From Spirosoma sp. KUDC1026 (lineage in GTDB: Bacteria; Bacteroidota; Bacteroidia; Cytophagales; Spirosomataceae): a DNA stretch of 64,000 nucleotides. The notes under the pieces were generated by a model. It made no database searches, was not told the DNA's origin, and saw only the letters and a program-made list of their open reading frames with translations. The first letter of the stretch is position 1. Every line of letters starts with the position of its first letter. The translations under genes were made by a program, and so were the position numbers. Positions 1 through 9,453 of the stretch are shown piece by piece. The stretch lies in contig NZ_CP056032.1 in NCBI RefSeq assembly GCF_013375035.1, positions 580,001-644,000 of the forward strand, given 5' to 3'.

Positions 1-1960
1 TAACGGGCTCACCGCCTGGCGTATAACTTGGGTTTGATGACGCAAACAACTGATCGACCAAGGCTTTTCGTTCAGGCGTACTTAACCGCGTAACGTGCCT
101 TGTCGACGAACGGCGGGCCAGTGACCGGGCCATCGAGTCGGCTTTGTCGAGTTTAAGCCGTCCCGTGTCCAGCCGCAGCTGAGCCAGCAGGTTAGCAAAC
201 AATTCTTCCTCGTTTTCGCCGGTCGTTAACATAGGAACACCGCGCACGATGAAGGTGTTTGCACCCAGTTCATCAAATTCAAAGCCAAGGCTGTTCAGCT
301 CCGACCGTAAATCGAGCGCAAGCTGAAAATCGACGGGGGTTAGACTGATCGTCTTAGGAAAAAGTAACTGCTGTGACGCCCCATTCCGTTTCGTCAATGA
401 GGCATGAAACTGCTCATAGAGAATCCGTTCGTAGGCCCGTCGCTGGTCAATCAGCAGCATGCCGGATCGTACGGGAGCCAGCAGATACCGATTCTGCACC
501 TGCACAATATTTTCGTCATCAACAATAATCGGCGTTTCCTGGTTGGCACCTGTCGTTTCGGTCTGCAACTGATTTACCCGGCTACCTAGTGTAACGGGTT
601 CAGTTTCTGCCCCATTCTCGGGCAGGGCAGGCGTCTGCACTTTGGCGGGTCCCAGCCAGTCGCCGGTAACGGGCTTCTCAGTGACGGATTCTTTCTCCTT
701 TTTTGCAACACCTTCATACAAGCTTTGCCAGTTATTGACGGACGGTTTACGGGGAACGTCGAAACTGTGTGCCGTTGCCTGATCCAGCGCGTTAGTCTGG
801 AGCGCGCTACGTTCTGGCTTAGCGGCTGGCGTGCTGGCAGCCGACGAGCTTACTGCCCAGGATGGCGTTACCGGTTTCGGCACGTCTGATGAACCCGACT
901 TGGGAGCACTACCACCCCGCCCCCCCGACAGAAAATTCACGTCCGAGTCAAAATCAAGCGATGGCGTCAGATTATATACCCCTACGGCTTTACGCACCGC
1001 AGCCATCATAATGGCGTACACCGACCGTTCGTCGTCAAACTTGATCTCTGTTTTAGTCGGGTGAATATTGATATCGATGTGCGACGGGTCAATATCGATG
1101 AACAGGACGTAAAACGGATGACTCCCTTCCGGCAGGGTTCCTTCGTAGGCCCCTACTACAGCATGATGCAGGTAGTTATGTTTTACGAACCGATTATTCA
1201 CAAAAAAGAACTGTTCGTTCCGGGTCTTGCGAGCTGATTCCGGTTTGCCGATGTACCCCCGAACCGTAACGTAAGGCGTTGTTTCCTCGCAGTGGTTCAA
1301 TTGCTCCCGGTAGCTCTTACCAAACATATCGATGATCCGACGGCTGAGTTTTCCGGCGTGCAGGTTGTAGATTTCCTGATCATTATGAAACAGCGAGAAA
1401 GCAACCTCCGGATTCGCCAGCGCCACCCGCTGAAACTCGTCGAGAATGTGCCGCATCTCGACCGAGTTGGACTTCAGGAAATTACGCCGGGCGGGTACGT
1501 TGAAAAACAGATTCTTTACCAGCAGGTTTGTTCCCGGCAGGCAGGAAATGGACTCCTGAGTTTTAATATCTGACCCCTCAATCCGGATTAGCGTACCTAG
1601 TTCATCATCGGCCCGGCGGGTGCGCATCTCAATCTGGGCAACCGCAGCGATTGACGCCATCGCTTCGCCCCGGAAACCCATCGTTTTGATTCGAAACAGA
1701 TCGTCTGACGAACGAATTTTCGACGTAGCGTGCCGCTCGAAGCTCATACGGGCATCGGTTTCGGTCATACCGACCCCATCGTCGATCACCTGAATCAGGT
1801 TCCGCCCAGCCTCCCGAATGATTACCTGGATCGATTTTGCCTTAGCGTCTACCGAATTTTCAAGTAACTCTTTCACCACCGACGCCGGACGCTGTACGAC
1901 TTCACCAGCAGCAATCTGATTGGCAATCGAATCAGGCAGGAGTTGAATAACGTTTAACAT
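1..1960 (-). CDS. mutL: DNA mismatch repair protein MutL (C-terminus cut by window edge)
   Basis: The frame reads leftward from ATG at 1960 for 653 codons with no stop before the window edge. It is the MutL matchmaker that couples MutS mismatch recognition to strand removal. The N-terminal GHL ATPase is complete: KELLENSVDA (ATP-binding Glu and Asn), DDGVGM, RHATSKI and GFRGEAMASI, followed by the transducer domain to about residue 330. A Ser/Pro-rich linker (about 340-450) leads into the C-terminal dimerisation domain. The visible end, NPSYTPGGEPV, lies close to the usual MutL terminus, so probably fewer than 25 residues are missing. The endonuclease metal site, usually DQHAxxE, reads DQRRAYE here, so nicking activity is doubtful. 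The nearest upstream gene on the same strand is rpsJ, separated by a hairpin. Confidence 0.97.
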   Translation of the reverse strand, partial: MLNVIQLLPDSIANQIAAGEVVQRPASVVKELLENSVDAKAKSIQVIIREAGRNLIQVIDDGVGMTETDARMSFERHATSKIRSSDDLFRIKTMGFRGEAMASIAAVAQIEMRTRRADDELGTLIRIEGSDIKTQESISCLPGTNLLVKNLFFNVPARRNFLKSNSVEMRHILDEFQRVALANPEVAFSLFHNDQEIYNLHAGKLSRRIIDMFGKSYREQLNHCEETTPYVTVRGYIGKPESARKTRNEQFFFVNNRFVKHNYLHHAVVGAYEGTLPEGSHPFYVLFIDIDPSHIDINIHPTKTEIKFDDERSVYAIMMAAVRKAVGVYNLTPSLDFDSDVNFLSGGRGGSAPKSGSSDVPKPVTPSWAVSSSAASTPAAKPERSALQTNALDQATAHSFDVPRKPSVNNWQSLYEGVAKKEKESVTEKPVTGDWLGPAKVQTPALPENGAETEPVTLGSRVNQLQTETTGANQETPIIVDDENIVQVQNRYLLAPVRSGMLLIDQRRAYERILYEQFHASLTKRNGASQQLLFPKTISLTPVDFQLALDLRSELNSLGFEFDELGANTFIVRGVPMLTTGENEEELFANLLAQLRLDTGRLKLDKADSMARSLARRSSTRHVTRLSTPERKALVDQLFASSNPSYTPGGEPV

Positions 1961-2073
1961 AACGGGAGAGGGTACTGAAATTTAACTTCGCTGTAGCAGA
2001 CAATATACGAAGAAAACAGGCGCGGGAGGCAGATAATTCACCCCGAACAAAGCATTGTTGCGTAAACACAAGA

Positions 2074-2115
2074 ATGCCACAAACGCCGGACTAACTTGTC
2101 CAGCATCTGTGGCAT
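2074..2115 (-). terminator. Hairpin terminator after rpsJ
   Basis: Arms 2076-2090 and 2099-2113 pair over 15 positions if G-U wobbles are allowed, extending to 17 with the flanking A-T pairs. The loop is 8 nt. On the leftward transcript a moderately U-rich stretch follows. The hairpin lies 23 bp past the rpsJ stop and separates rpsJ from mutL. Confidence 0.6.
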
Positions 2116-2137
2116 CGTAAGCCATTGGCAAAAATCG

Positions 2138-2443
2138 TTATACTTTGATTTCTACGTCAACGCCACTGGGAAGTTCCAGTTTCATCAGTGCATCTACCGT
2201 TTTAGCGCTGCTGCTGTAGATATCTACCAGGCGCTTATAGGTGCAAAGCTGGAACTGTTCCCGCGCCTTTTTATTGACGTGGGGCGACCGCAGAACGGTG
2301 TATTTTTCTTTCTCGGTTGGCAGTGGGATGGGCCCGCTAACAACTGCGCCGGTCGACTTAACGGCCTTAACGATTTTCTCGGCTGATTTGTCAACCAGCA
2401 TGTGGTCGAACGATTTCAGCTTGATGCGAATTTTTTGGCTCAT
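2138..2443 (-). CDS. rpsJ: 30S ribosomal protein S10
   Basis: A 101-aa protein beginning [20 protein letters not shown], the usual full length of bacterial S10. S10 is a component of the small-subunit head, and with NusB it also takes part in transcription antitermination. The conserved [20 protein letters not shown] segment (tRNA-site loop) is present. The start at 2443 was chosen by S10 homology; a longer frame to 2485 would add 14 unrelated residues from a TTG or GTG codon. The gene follows fusA but is separated from it by a strong terminator and has its own TAnnTTTG element. The next downstream gene is mutL, not rplC, so S10 is detached from the usual S10 operon. Confidence 0.97.
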   Translation of the reverse strand: MSQKIRIKLKSFDHMLVDKSAEKIVKAVKSTGAVVSGPIPLPTEKEKYTVLRSPHVNKKAREQFQLCTYKRLVDIYSSSAKTVDALMKLELPSGVDVEIKV

Positions 2444-2514
2444 TCTGTTGTGGTTCGTTTGAGTTAACCCTGCCGAAAGAACCATTTACTCCGTCAGGGC
2501 CTGTAATTGGAGCG

Positions 2515-2522
2515 CAAAGGTA
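2515..2522 (-). promoter_or_regulatory. Bacteroidota -7 element (TACCTTTG) for rpsJ
   Basis: On the minus strand the sequence reads TACCTTTG, an exact match to the Bacteroidota -7 consensus TAnnTTTG. It lies about 70 nt upstream of the rpsJ ATG and downstream of the fusA terminator. No good TTTG box is seen at the -33 position. The leader contains a short imperfect hairpin (CCCTG at 2468-2472 with CAGGG at 2495-2499) that could be a site for ribosomal-protein feedback. Confidence 0.55.
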
Positions 2523-2588
2523 CGAATAATCAACTACTTAGAGAAGGTATGCTTACTCTTTTCTAGTTTTTTTTACTTCGGCAAAAAA

Positions 2589-2615
2589 GAAAGGCGTCCG
2601 AAACGGACGCCTTTC
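2589..2615 (-). terminator. Rho-independent terminator of fusA
   Basis: A perfect 12-bp stem (2589-2600 with 2604-2615) has a 3-nt loop. On the leftward strand it is followed by a T-rich tract (TTCTTTTTT-like, 2582-2588). It lies 25 bp past the fusA stop. Confidence 0.9.
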
Positions 2616-2639
2616 CTGTATTCATAAGCGGCTGAGCGA

Positions 2640-4757
2640 TTACGCTTTCACCGTACCTTTTTCTTTGGCAACAACGGTGTCCGAAATGTTCTGTGGAACA
2701 ACTTCGTAGTGCGAGAAGGTCAGGTTAGCCGTAGCACGGCCCGATGACATCGTCCGCAGATCCGTTACGTAACCGAACAGTTCAGACAGAGGAACATCGG
2801 CTTTAATCACCTGCGAACCAGCTTTCGTGTCCATACCTTTCATCACACCACGACGACGGTTCAGGTCGCCCGTAATTGGACCGGTATACTCTTCCGGCGT
2901 CAGTACTTCAACCGCCATGATTGGTTCGAGCAGTTTCGGACCAGCCTGACGAGCAGCCTCACGGAAGCCCAGACGAGCGGCCATCTCGAACGACAGCGAA
3001 TCGGAGTCAACGTCATGGTACGAACCGTGGAACAGACGCACTTTCATGCTTTCCAGCGGGAAACCAGCTAGCGGACCATTTTTCAGTGACTCGTCAAAGC
3101 CTTTCTGCACTGGCTGAATAAATTCTTTCGGAATTACACCACCAACAATTCCATTAACGAACTGCAGGCCTGGCGTGATCGAACCGTCTTCTTCCTGGTC
3201 ACGAGGTCCAAGTTCAAACACGATGTCAGCAAACTTACCGCGACCACCCGATTGTTTCTTGTACACTTCGCGGTGTTCAACGCTTTTCGTCAGTTTCTCT
3301 TTGTAAGCAACCTGAGGTGCACCCTGATTTACTTCCACTTTGAACTCACGACGCATCCGGTCGATAATGATTTCAAGGTGCAGTTCACCCATACCCCGGA
3401 TGATGGTCTGACCGGTTTCTTCGTTCGATTCAACCTTCAGGGTTGGATCTTCTTCGATCAGTTTACCAATTGCTTTCGAGAAGTTGTCCTGATCGGCCGT
3501 TTTCTTCGGTTCGATAGCGTAACCGATAACGGGATCCGGGAATACCATCGATTCCAGAACGATTGGGTTCTTTTCATCCGACAGGGTATCACCCGTTTTG
3601 ATGTCTTTGAAACCAACCACAGCACCGATGTCACCAGCTTCCAGACGGTCGATCTGATTCTGTTTGTTGGCGTGCATCTGGAAAATACGCGAGATACGCT
3701 CTTTGTTACCCGACCGGTTGTTCAGAATGTAAGAACCTGACTCCAGTACGCCCGAGTACGAACGAACGAAGCACAGACGACCTACGTAGGGGTCAGTAGC
3801 GATTTTGAACGCCAGGGCCGAGAAAGGCTCCGACGACGAAGGCTTGCGAGAAATCTCTTCGCCCGTGTTTGGGTTCGTTCCTTTGATGCTCTCCTTATCC
3901 AACGGCGATGGCAGCAGGGCCATTACGTAGTCGAGCATGGTTTGAACACCTTTGTTTTTGAACGACGATCCGCAAAGCATCGGAACGATTTTCATGGCGA
4001 TCGTTGCTTTACGCAGCGCTTCCAGGATTTCTGCTTCAGAGATCGACTCAGGATCTTCGAAGTACTTCTCCATCAGCGTGTCGTCGAATTCGGCGACGGC
4101 TTCCAGCAGTTTTTCGCGCCATTCGGTCGCTTCGTCCATCATGTCTTCCGGAATGGGGACAACCTCGAAGGTCATGCCTTTATCCGATTCATTCCAGACG
4201 ATACCGCGGAAGTTAACCAGGTCAACTACACCTTTGAACTCATCTTCAGCACCGATTGGCAACTGGAGAGGGACAGCGTAGCTACCCAGCATTTCTTTAA
4301 CCTGCGTGCAGACATTCAGGAAGTCAGCACCCGAACGGTCCATTTTGTTCACGAAGCCCAGACGAGCAACGTTGTAGTTGTTTGCCAGACGCCAGTTGGT
4401 TTCTGACTGAGGTTCGACACCATCAACGGCGCTGAACAGGAACACCAGACCATCCAGTACACGCAGTGACCGGTTTACTTCAACCGTAAAGTCAACGTGG
4501 CCTGGGGTATCAATGATGTTGATGTGGTACTTGTTGTCCCGATAGGTCCAGTCAACGGTAGTAGCAGCCGAAGTGATGGTAATACCACGCTCCTGCTCCT
4601 GCTCCATCCAGTCCATCGTAGCAGCACCATCGTGTACCTCACCGATTTTGTGACTTACCCCGGCGTAATAGAGAATACGCTCGGTTGTGGTCGTCTTACC
4701 CGCATCAATGTGGGCAGCGATACCGATGTTTCTCGTGAATTTTAAATCGCGAGCCAT
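2640..4757 (-). CDS. fusA: Translation elongation factor G
   Basis: A 705-aa GTPase that drives ribosomal translocation. The G motifs are all present: [19 protein letters not shown] (P-loop), RGITITSA (switch I), DTPGHVDF and NKMD. EF-G domains II-V follow, including the domain IV region and the C-terminal [10 protein letters not shown] segment. The length matches EF-G1. Start ATG at 4757 gives the canonical [13 protein letters not shown]. The gene is transcribed alone from a consensus promoter at 4847-4877 and ended by a strong terminator. rpsL and rpsG, its usual str-operon partners, are not upstream; a repressor gene is there instead. Confidence 0.98.
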   Translation of the reverse strand: MARDLKFTRNIGIAAHIDAGKTTTTERILYYAGVSHKIGEVHDGAATMDWMEQEQERGITITSAATTVDWTYRDNKYHINIIDTPGHVDFTVEVNRSLRVLDGLVFLFSAVDGVEPQSETNWRLANNYNVARLGFVNKMDRSGADFLNVCTQVKEMLGSYAVPLQLPIGAEDEFKGVVDLVNFRGIVWNESDKGMTFEVVPIPEDMMDEATEWREKLLEAVAEFDDTLMEKYFEDPESISEAEILEALRKATIAMKIVPMLCGSSFKNKGVQTMLDYVMALLPSPLDKESIKGTNPNTGEEISRKPSSSEPFSALAFKIATDPYVGRLCFVRSYSGVLESGSYILNNRSGNKERISRIFQMHANKQNQIDRLEAGDIGAVVGFKDIKTGDTLSDEKNPIVLESMVFPDPVIGYAIEPKKTADQDNFSKAIGKLIEEDPTLKVESNEETGQTIIRGMGELHLEIIIDRMRREFKVEVNQGAPQVAYKEKLTKSVEHREVYKKQSGGRGKFADIVFELGPRDQEEDGSITPGLQFVNGIVGGVIPKEFIQPVQKGFDESLKNGPLAGFPLESMKVRLFHGSYHDVDSDSLSFEMAARLGFREAARQAGPKLLEPIMAVEVLTPEEYTGPITGDLNRRRGVMKGMDTKAGSQVIKADVPLSELFGYVTDLRTMSSGRATANLTFSHYEVVPQNISDTVVAKEKGTVKA

Positions 4758-4798
4758 TAGATTGTTATACTGAGAGTTATGTAATTCTAAAACAGCAG

Positions 4799-4833
4799 AA
4801 AAGGCCTACTAAGTTCAGCAGTCGGCGCCTTTT
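4799..4833 (-). promoter_or_regulatory. Hairpin in the fusA 5' leader
   Basis: Arms AAAAGGC and GCCTTTT (4799-4805 with 4827-4833) flank an inner partly paired segment. They lie between the fusA promoter and its start codon. On the transcript the stem is followed by a U-rich run, so it resembles an attenuator or a ribosomal-protein binding site. Function is inferred. Confidence 0.4.
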
Positions 4834-4846
4834 GTAAATCAGGACG

Positions 4847-4877
4847 CAAAATTACTGAAAGTCAGTTAGAAAACAAA
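4847..4877 (-). promoter_or_regulatory. Bacteroidota consensus promoter of fusA
   Basis: On the minus strand TTTG (4874-4877) is followed by exactly 19 bp and then TAATTTTG (4847-4854), matching the phylum consensus TTTG-N19-TAnnTTTG at both boxes. The predicted leader is about 85 nt. Confidence 0.8.
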
Positions 4878-4966
4878 CGAGGCACCCGGAAATCTGGTAT
4901 TCGTATCCGGCTGTTCGATAACTAAAAGATAGCGTAACAGGGTTTTCCCCTGTTACGCATTAGCTT

Positions 4967-5680
4967 CTATTCAACCGGGGCTTCCACAATCATGACAATT
5001 TTCCACAGCCCCCGGATATCCTGCAGGGGAACCGTCACGTTACCGCCATTGGGATTGTCGGAATGAAGCGTCAAAAACTTGCGCGTTAGGAGTTCATTAT
5101 CCCGAATCCGTTTCACGACAAAGTAATCCCGGTACATGACTGCATAGACGCCCCCCGACTGATATACCCAGTCGTTCTCACTCACCGGCACGGCCAGTAC
5201 TTTAGCGCCGTGTGCCAGCTGAGGGCTCATGCTATTGCCCGAGATTTCAAGCACCACCGCATGTTTATGTCCCCTTGCCACTGTCTTACGAATACGAAAC
5301 GGTTCCATATCCATCGAACCAGCACCGTCGCCGTAGCTTTCAACAAAACTGGCGTAAAAGCGTACGGGCACGAAGGGTACCTCCATAGTATCCTCATCCG
5401 TATTCGTTACCGCAGCATTGGCCTCCGGTGAACTCAAGATCGGCAGCATTCCCCGAATCAGATAGTCGGCACTGATCTGCGGGTAGCAGGTCAGCAAACT
5501 CATAATCGTATCGTACGATGGCTTCGCCCGACCATTCAGAATGTTGTAAAATTTAGACGGATTTTCGCCTAACTCCTTCGCTATCTGGTATATCGTAATA
5601 CCCAGCGCATCAAAAACCTGCTTCAGTCGATCCTGTATACTCGCCACTTTGTCCATCTTTTCTGAACATTTTTTCTCCAT
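4967..5680 (-). CDS. XRE-type repressor with S24/LexA-like C-terminal domain
   Basis: A 237-aa protein from ATG at 5680; an upstream TTG at 5701 is possible but would run into the operator. Residues about 14-70 form a helix-turn-helix (ITIYQIAKELGENPSKF, NGRAKPSYDT). The C-terminal half is a peptidase-S24 fold with the Ser in SGNSMSP (about S150) and the Lys in FVVKRI (about K190). The 40-residue gap is close to the 37 in LexA and UmuD. An Ala-Gly pair (about 120-121) precedes the Ser and could be a self-cleavage site, but this is not proven. It is divergent from a Y-family polymerase across 119 bp that hold a palindromic operator, suggesting it represses both genes and is relieved by DNA damage. 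Confidence 0.85.
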   Translation of the reverse strand: MEKKCSEKMDKVASIQDRLKQVFDALGITIYQIAKELGENPSKFYNILNGRAKPSYDTIMSLLTCYPQISADYLIRGMLPILSSPEANAAVTNTDEDTMEVPFVPVRFYASFVESYGDGAGSMDMEPFRIRKTVARGHKHAVVLEISGNSMSPQLAHGAKVLAVPVSENDWVYQSGGVYAVMYRDYFVVKRIRDNELLTRKFLTLHSDNPNGGNVTVPLQDIRGLWKIVMIVEAPVE

Positions 5681-5704
5681 CACAGTATGGATAATTAGCA
5701 ACTA

Positions 5705-5739
5705 TAATACAAGTAAAATATATTGCGCTTGTATTACAA
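5705..5739. promoter_or_regulatory. Palindromic operator between repressor and Y-family polymerase genes
   Basis: TAATACAAG (5705-5713) and CTTGTATTA (5728-5736) form a perfect 9-bp inverted repeat with a 14-bp spacer. The right copy is itself part of an 11-bp palindrome TTGTA-T-TACAA (5729-5739). This fits binding by dimers of the adjacent helix-turn-helix repressor. A TATGTTTG box on the minus strand lies just beyond it. Confidence 0.65.
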
Positions 5740-5799
5740 CAAACATACAACAAATACACAGGAATGACGAAACAACAGCGGCTTAATTACTGAAAATAG

Positions 5800-7065
5800 A
5801 TGAACCGGAACCGATTAACCAGCCACACGCACCCAACAGTCCTGTTTGTCGACATGAACAGTTTCTTCGCTTCCTGCGAGCAGCAGGTTAACTTCTGGCT
5901 GCGGGGCAGGCCGGTAGGTGTATGTGTGTACACGGGGCGGCAGGGCTGCGTCATCGCGCCGTCGGTCGAAGCCAAAGCGCGGGGCGTTAAAACCGGCATG
6001 CGCCTGGATGAAGCCATGACTCTTTGTCCTGATCTAGTTCCGGTCGAAACCCACCCGACTCGCTATAGGGAGTACCATGTCAAGCTTGTAGAAGTGTTAC
6101 GTTCCTTTTCGGATGATGTTCTGCCTAAAAGCATTGATGAAGCCGTTATTGACCTGACTAATTACCAGTACGTGTACAAAGATATACGCCAGACAGCGCT
6201 GGCCATCAAACAGGCGATTCGGGAAAAAGTGGGTGATTATCTGCGGTGTTCAATTGGTATTGCACCGAACGCGTTCCTGGCGAAACTAGCCTCTGACGTG
6301 CAAAAACCCGACGGACTGACGATCATTACGCCCGAAACGATCGACGACGTCCTACGCAAGCTACGCCTGACAGACCTACCCGGAATTGGTCAGCGGATGG
6401 CAGTGCGACTGGAGGAGGGCGGCATACACACCCCTTTGGCGCTACGTTATGCCAAACCCGAGCACCTCCGCGCTGTCTGTAAAAGCATTATCGGCTGGCA
6501 CTGGCACCTGCGCCTGAATTTTGGTGGCGAGGTTGATCTGGGTGAAAACGATGCCTACAAGAGTATGTCGGCTATGCGTACACTCTCGACCGAGCAGCGC
6601 CACTCACCCGAACAACTGGACGAGCTGCTTATGTCGCTTTGCCTGACGCTCGAACGCCGGATGGTTCGCAACAACGTTTTCTGTCAGGAACTGTCGTTTT
6701 CCTGCCGCTACCACACCGGCCGGACGTATAATTACGAAGCCCGGCTACCGAACCCTATGCAGGATGGTTCGGAACTGTATCAGATTATTCGGCAGCGACT
6801 CGATAAATTCCAGCAGGCCCACCAGTGCGAGCCTGTACTGAATAGCCATTTGCGTAGCATGTCGGTAGTCGTTTTCCGGTTTATCCCGGCTGATCTGATT
6901 CCGTTCAACCTGTTCGAGAAAAGCACCCGGAAGGACAAGCTCCGCCAGACACTGCATCAGCTGAAAAGCAAATACGGCACGGATAAGCTGATCCGGGCGG
7001 CCGAACTGCGCGACAACCCCATTTATCGGGATGTTATCGGCTTTGGCAACATCAAAGACTTGTGA
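5800..7065 (+). CDS. Y-family DNA polymerase (UmuC/DinB-like)
   Basis: A 421-aa error-prone translesion polymerase. The catalytic palm motifs are present: LFVDMNSFFASCEQ (first Asp, D18) and SIDEAVIDLT (D113, E114). YREYH forms part of the nucleotide site. LRLTDLPGIGQRM is the thumb helix-hairpin-helix, and a little-finger domain follows to about residue 400. Length and layout resemble UmuC more than the shorter DinB. Start ATG at 5800 gives a 12-residue extension before the palm. It is divergent from the S24-type regulator, so it probably belongs to a damage-inducible unit; no separate UmuD-like accessory gene is present. The next gene downstream is convergent. Confidence 0.93.
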   Translation: MNRNRLTSHTHPTVLFVDMNSFFASCEQQVNFWLRGRPVGVCVYTGRQGCVIAPSVEAKARGVKTGMRLDEAMTLCPDLVPVETHPTRYREYHVKLVEVLRSFSDDVLPKSIDEAVIDLTNYQYVYKDIRQTALAIKQAIREKVGDYLRCSIGIAPNAFLAKLASDVQKPDGLTIITPETIDDVLRKLRLTDLPGIGQRMAVRLEEGGIHTPLALRYAKPEHLRAVCKSIIGWHWHLRLNFGGEVDLGENDAYKSMSAMRTLSTEQRHSPEQLDELLMSLCLTLERRMVRNNVFCQELSFSCRYHTGRTYNYEARLPNPMQDGSELYQIIRQRLDKFQQAHQCEPVLNSHLRSMSVVVFRFIPADLIPFNLFEKSTRKDKLRQTLHQLKSKYGTDKLIRAAELRDNPIYRDVIGFGNIKDL

Positions 7066-7069
7066 GTCC

Positions 7070-9439
7070 TTATTTGATGGTTCGTTTTACCTCAAACCGT
7101 AATTGCTGCGTTCCTACCCGCCCGTCTGGCGCTAGCCCATTCACTTCCACCAGATACGTACCGTCCTGATCGGAGGTATAGAAATTGATCTGTCCCTGCG
7201 CATTAGGTTTCAGATCAGGGTTCCAGTACAGCAGCGTCCGGCCGTCGGGCAGGCGGCTTTCCCGCTGTTTGGGCGTATCGTAGCGGGGGGCGTAAAACTC
7301 CCGCTGTACCTGCAGACCATCGTAGTCAATTTTGATCTGGTATGAATCGAGTGGAAAACCGGCCAGATCACCTTTATAGGTCATAAAACTAACCAGCCCA
7401 TCAAAGGTAGTCGGTCCGGTCATATACCGATTTTTGATGACGTCCAGCTTTCTGACTTTGAGCGGACTGAAGGCCATCATTTTATCAATATTAAAGGTGG
7501 GTACGCCATCCAGCAGCACCATCGGGTTATTCTCGAAATACTCACGATAGGGCGTATTGGGGACAATCCACTGAAAATGGCCCTGCCGCTTACGGACCAT
7601 CACGCCCAGAACATACTCCCGCAAAACGTCCTCCGTTGTAGGGAAGCGCGTGTAGGCATCCAGCAGGTACGATTCACTCGGTGCGCCGTAAAACGCAGCA
7701 CTGTCGATGGCCGGAGGCCGGTACTGAATTGCCCGATCGCCCAGGTAGGTCGTCTGCGTCTGCATACCAACGCTTCGGCTGAGCAGCGAAGCCGACAGCG
7801 ATTCATCCGCTGAAAATTCAGCAAACCGGGTACCGGGAGCTTTATCACTGAACGGGTTAACAATAGTCAGTCGCAATAGACTATCTTCCGGCTCCGGTTG
7901 TACGATTAGTTGCTTAGAGCCATAGAAGTCAGGCATTTCGAACAGGATACGGCCGCTGGAATCGCTTATGGACGTGTAAAGCCGGATCAGCTTACTAGGT
8001 ACCGACAGGTACGTCATCACGTTACGTGCTGGGGCACCCGTCGAGGGAGTTGTTACGGTTCCCTGCACGATCAGGCCGTTGTATTCAGGCACGAACGTAA
8101 AGGCTGGGCGGTGGGTCTCATCAGCCAGTATCGACGCCCAGCGGAACCGGCGCCAGCCGTGGGTAAGCATCAGGTTATCGGCTACTGCACGAGTTTCCGC
8201 TGTTTCCTGCTGAAAATAGTAATCCGGGTTTTCTACTGTCCCCTGCAGCGCTGAAGTCAGCCAGCAGTAATTCCGGATGCTGGTCGATGATCCGGACGCA
8301 AGTGAATCGAGCCGATACACCGCCATTGACAAATCGGCAGGCTTGCCGCCGGTAGAAGCCGTCAGCGTCACTTTTGAGCGCTGGGCGTACTGCGGTTGGT
8401 CGGTCGTTAAATCAATGGGCAGGAGCTGCGTTGGTCGTTTGAAATACAGCCGTTCACACAGAGGGTTGCGATTGGCATCGAACAGGGTGATGTGCGATAC
8501 ACCTTCCCCCAGCCTGTTCCGATCGATTGAGAACGTAGTTTCCTGCTGGACAGACTTGGTTTCGGCCAGTTTAATGGCCTGTCGCGTGTGGGCGAGCAGA
8601 TACACCGTGGAGGAGCCGGATACGTTGCTACGTACCGAAACGGTCATCTGGCCGTTTTGATCGTCAAGGCGCATCACGTAGCCCTGTTCAAGCACCGTGG
8701 GCAGAGGCTGCGTTACGGTCTGTCCCTGTTTGTCCCGAAAAACGACCCGGTACGTTTCCGAGCTGACCGGCGTAACCTCAAAACTACCCATCCCGAACGG
8801 CTGCGTAGCAAAACGAGCTACGGTGTCATTCTTCGCTGTTAGTAGCCATCCCTGTGCGGCTATACCCCGGTCGGCCCTATCAGCAACCCGAAAAGCGACT
8901 CGGCTGGCCAAGCCCCGAACGAGGTTACCGCCCTCGGGAAACAGCTGCACCTGGTAGGCAGGCGTTGCCTGTTTGAGCGGTAAGCCAAGTGGCCGGAAGG
9001 GGTTGATAATTGTCAGCGGTTGTTCGAAAAACGTGGCCGCATCGAAGTTTTTCATCCAGTTGGTATACGCCCGAACCAGATACTGCCCCGACGACAGCGA
9101 GGCAGGCAGAAACAGATAGCCGCCCGCCCCATCTGGCGACAAGGCTACTTTGGTCTGCAGGACAGGCCTGAGTTCTTTGTCTAGTACCTCAACGTACGAC
9201 ACCTTGCTGACCGTAAGGGGCTGGTTGGTGTTTGCATCGACATAGTACACCTTGAACCAAAGGGTTTCGCCAGTCAGGTGAGTTGTCTGGTCCAGGTGAA
9301 GGAACAGTCTTTCCTGAAGCGTCTGCCGCTGATACGTATTAAATGCGTCCTGTATGGACGTAGTAGTTGATTGACCGAACGCCTGCCAGCCAACCAGCCA
9401 CAACAGCACCGCAACAAGCCTTTTATCCAGGTATTTCAT
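7070..9439 (-). CDS. Secreted macroglobulin-like protein with TonB-plug-like C-terminal region
   Basis: A 789-aa envelope protein from ATG at 9439, starting with a signal peptide (MKYLDKRLVAVLLWLVGW, cut near AFG-QS). A longer frame to 9502 would add 21 residues before the signal and was rejected. The N-terminal part (FLHLDQTTHLTGETLWFKVYY) resembles the first MG2-type domain of bacterial macroglobulins, with beta-rich repeats following. At about 590-690 the sequence PMVLLDGVPTFNID followed by FDGLVSFMTYKGD resembles a TonB-receptor plug, but no 22-strand barrel follows. It is the last gene of an operon with the TonB receptor and a DUF4249 lipoprotein, 14 bp after the latter. The precise function is unknown; a surface partner of the receptor is an inference. 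Confidence 0.75.
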   Translation of the reverse strand: MKYLDKRLVAVLLWLVGWQAFGQSTTTSIQDAFNTYQRQTLQERLFLHLDQTTHLTGETLWFKVYYVDANTNQPLTVSKVSYVEVLDKELRPVLQTKVALSPDGAGGYLFLPASLSSGQYLVRAYTNWMKNFDAATFFEQPLTIINPFRPLGLPLKQATPAYQVQLFPEGGNLVRGLASRVAFRVADRADRGIAAQGWLLTAKNDTVARFATQPFGMGSFEVTPVSSETYRVVFRDKQGQTVTQPLPTVLEQGYVMRLDDQNGQMTVSVRSNVSGSSTVYLLAHTRQAIKLAETKSVQQETTFSIDRNRLGEGVSHITLFDANRNPLCERLYFKRPTQLLPIDLTTDQPQYAQRSKVTLTASTGGKPADLSMAVYRLDSLASGSSTSIRNYCWLTSALQGTVENPDYYFQQETAETRAVADNLMLTHGWRRFRWASILADETHRPAFTFVPEYNGLIVQGTVTTPSTGAPARNVMTYLSVPSKLIRLYTSISDSSGRILFEMPDFYGSKQLIVQPEPEDSLLRLTIVNPFSDKAPGTRFAEFSADESLSASLLSRSVGMQTQTTYLGDRAIQYRPPAIDSAAFYGAPSESYLLDAYTRFPTTEDVLREYVLGVMVRKRQGHFQWIVPNTPYREYFENNPMVLLDGVPTFNIDKMMAFSPLKVRKLDVIKNRYMTGPTTFDGLVSFMTYKGDLAGFPLDSYQIKIDYDGLQVQREFYAPRYDTPKQRESRLPDGRTLLYWNPDLKPNAQGQINFYTSDQDGTYLVEVNGLAPDGRVGTQQLRFEVKRTIK

Positions 9440-9453
9440 GAGGTTAGTGGTCA

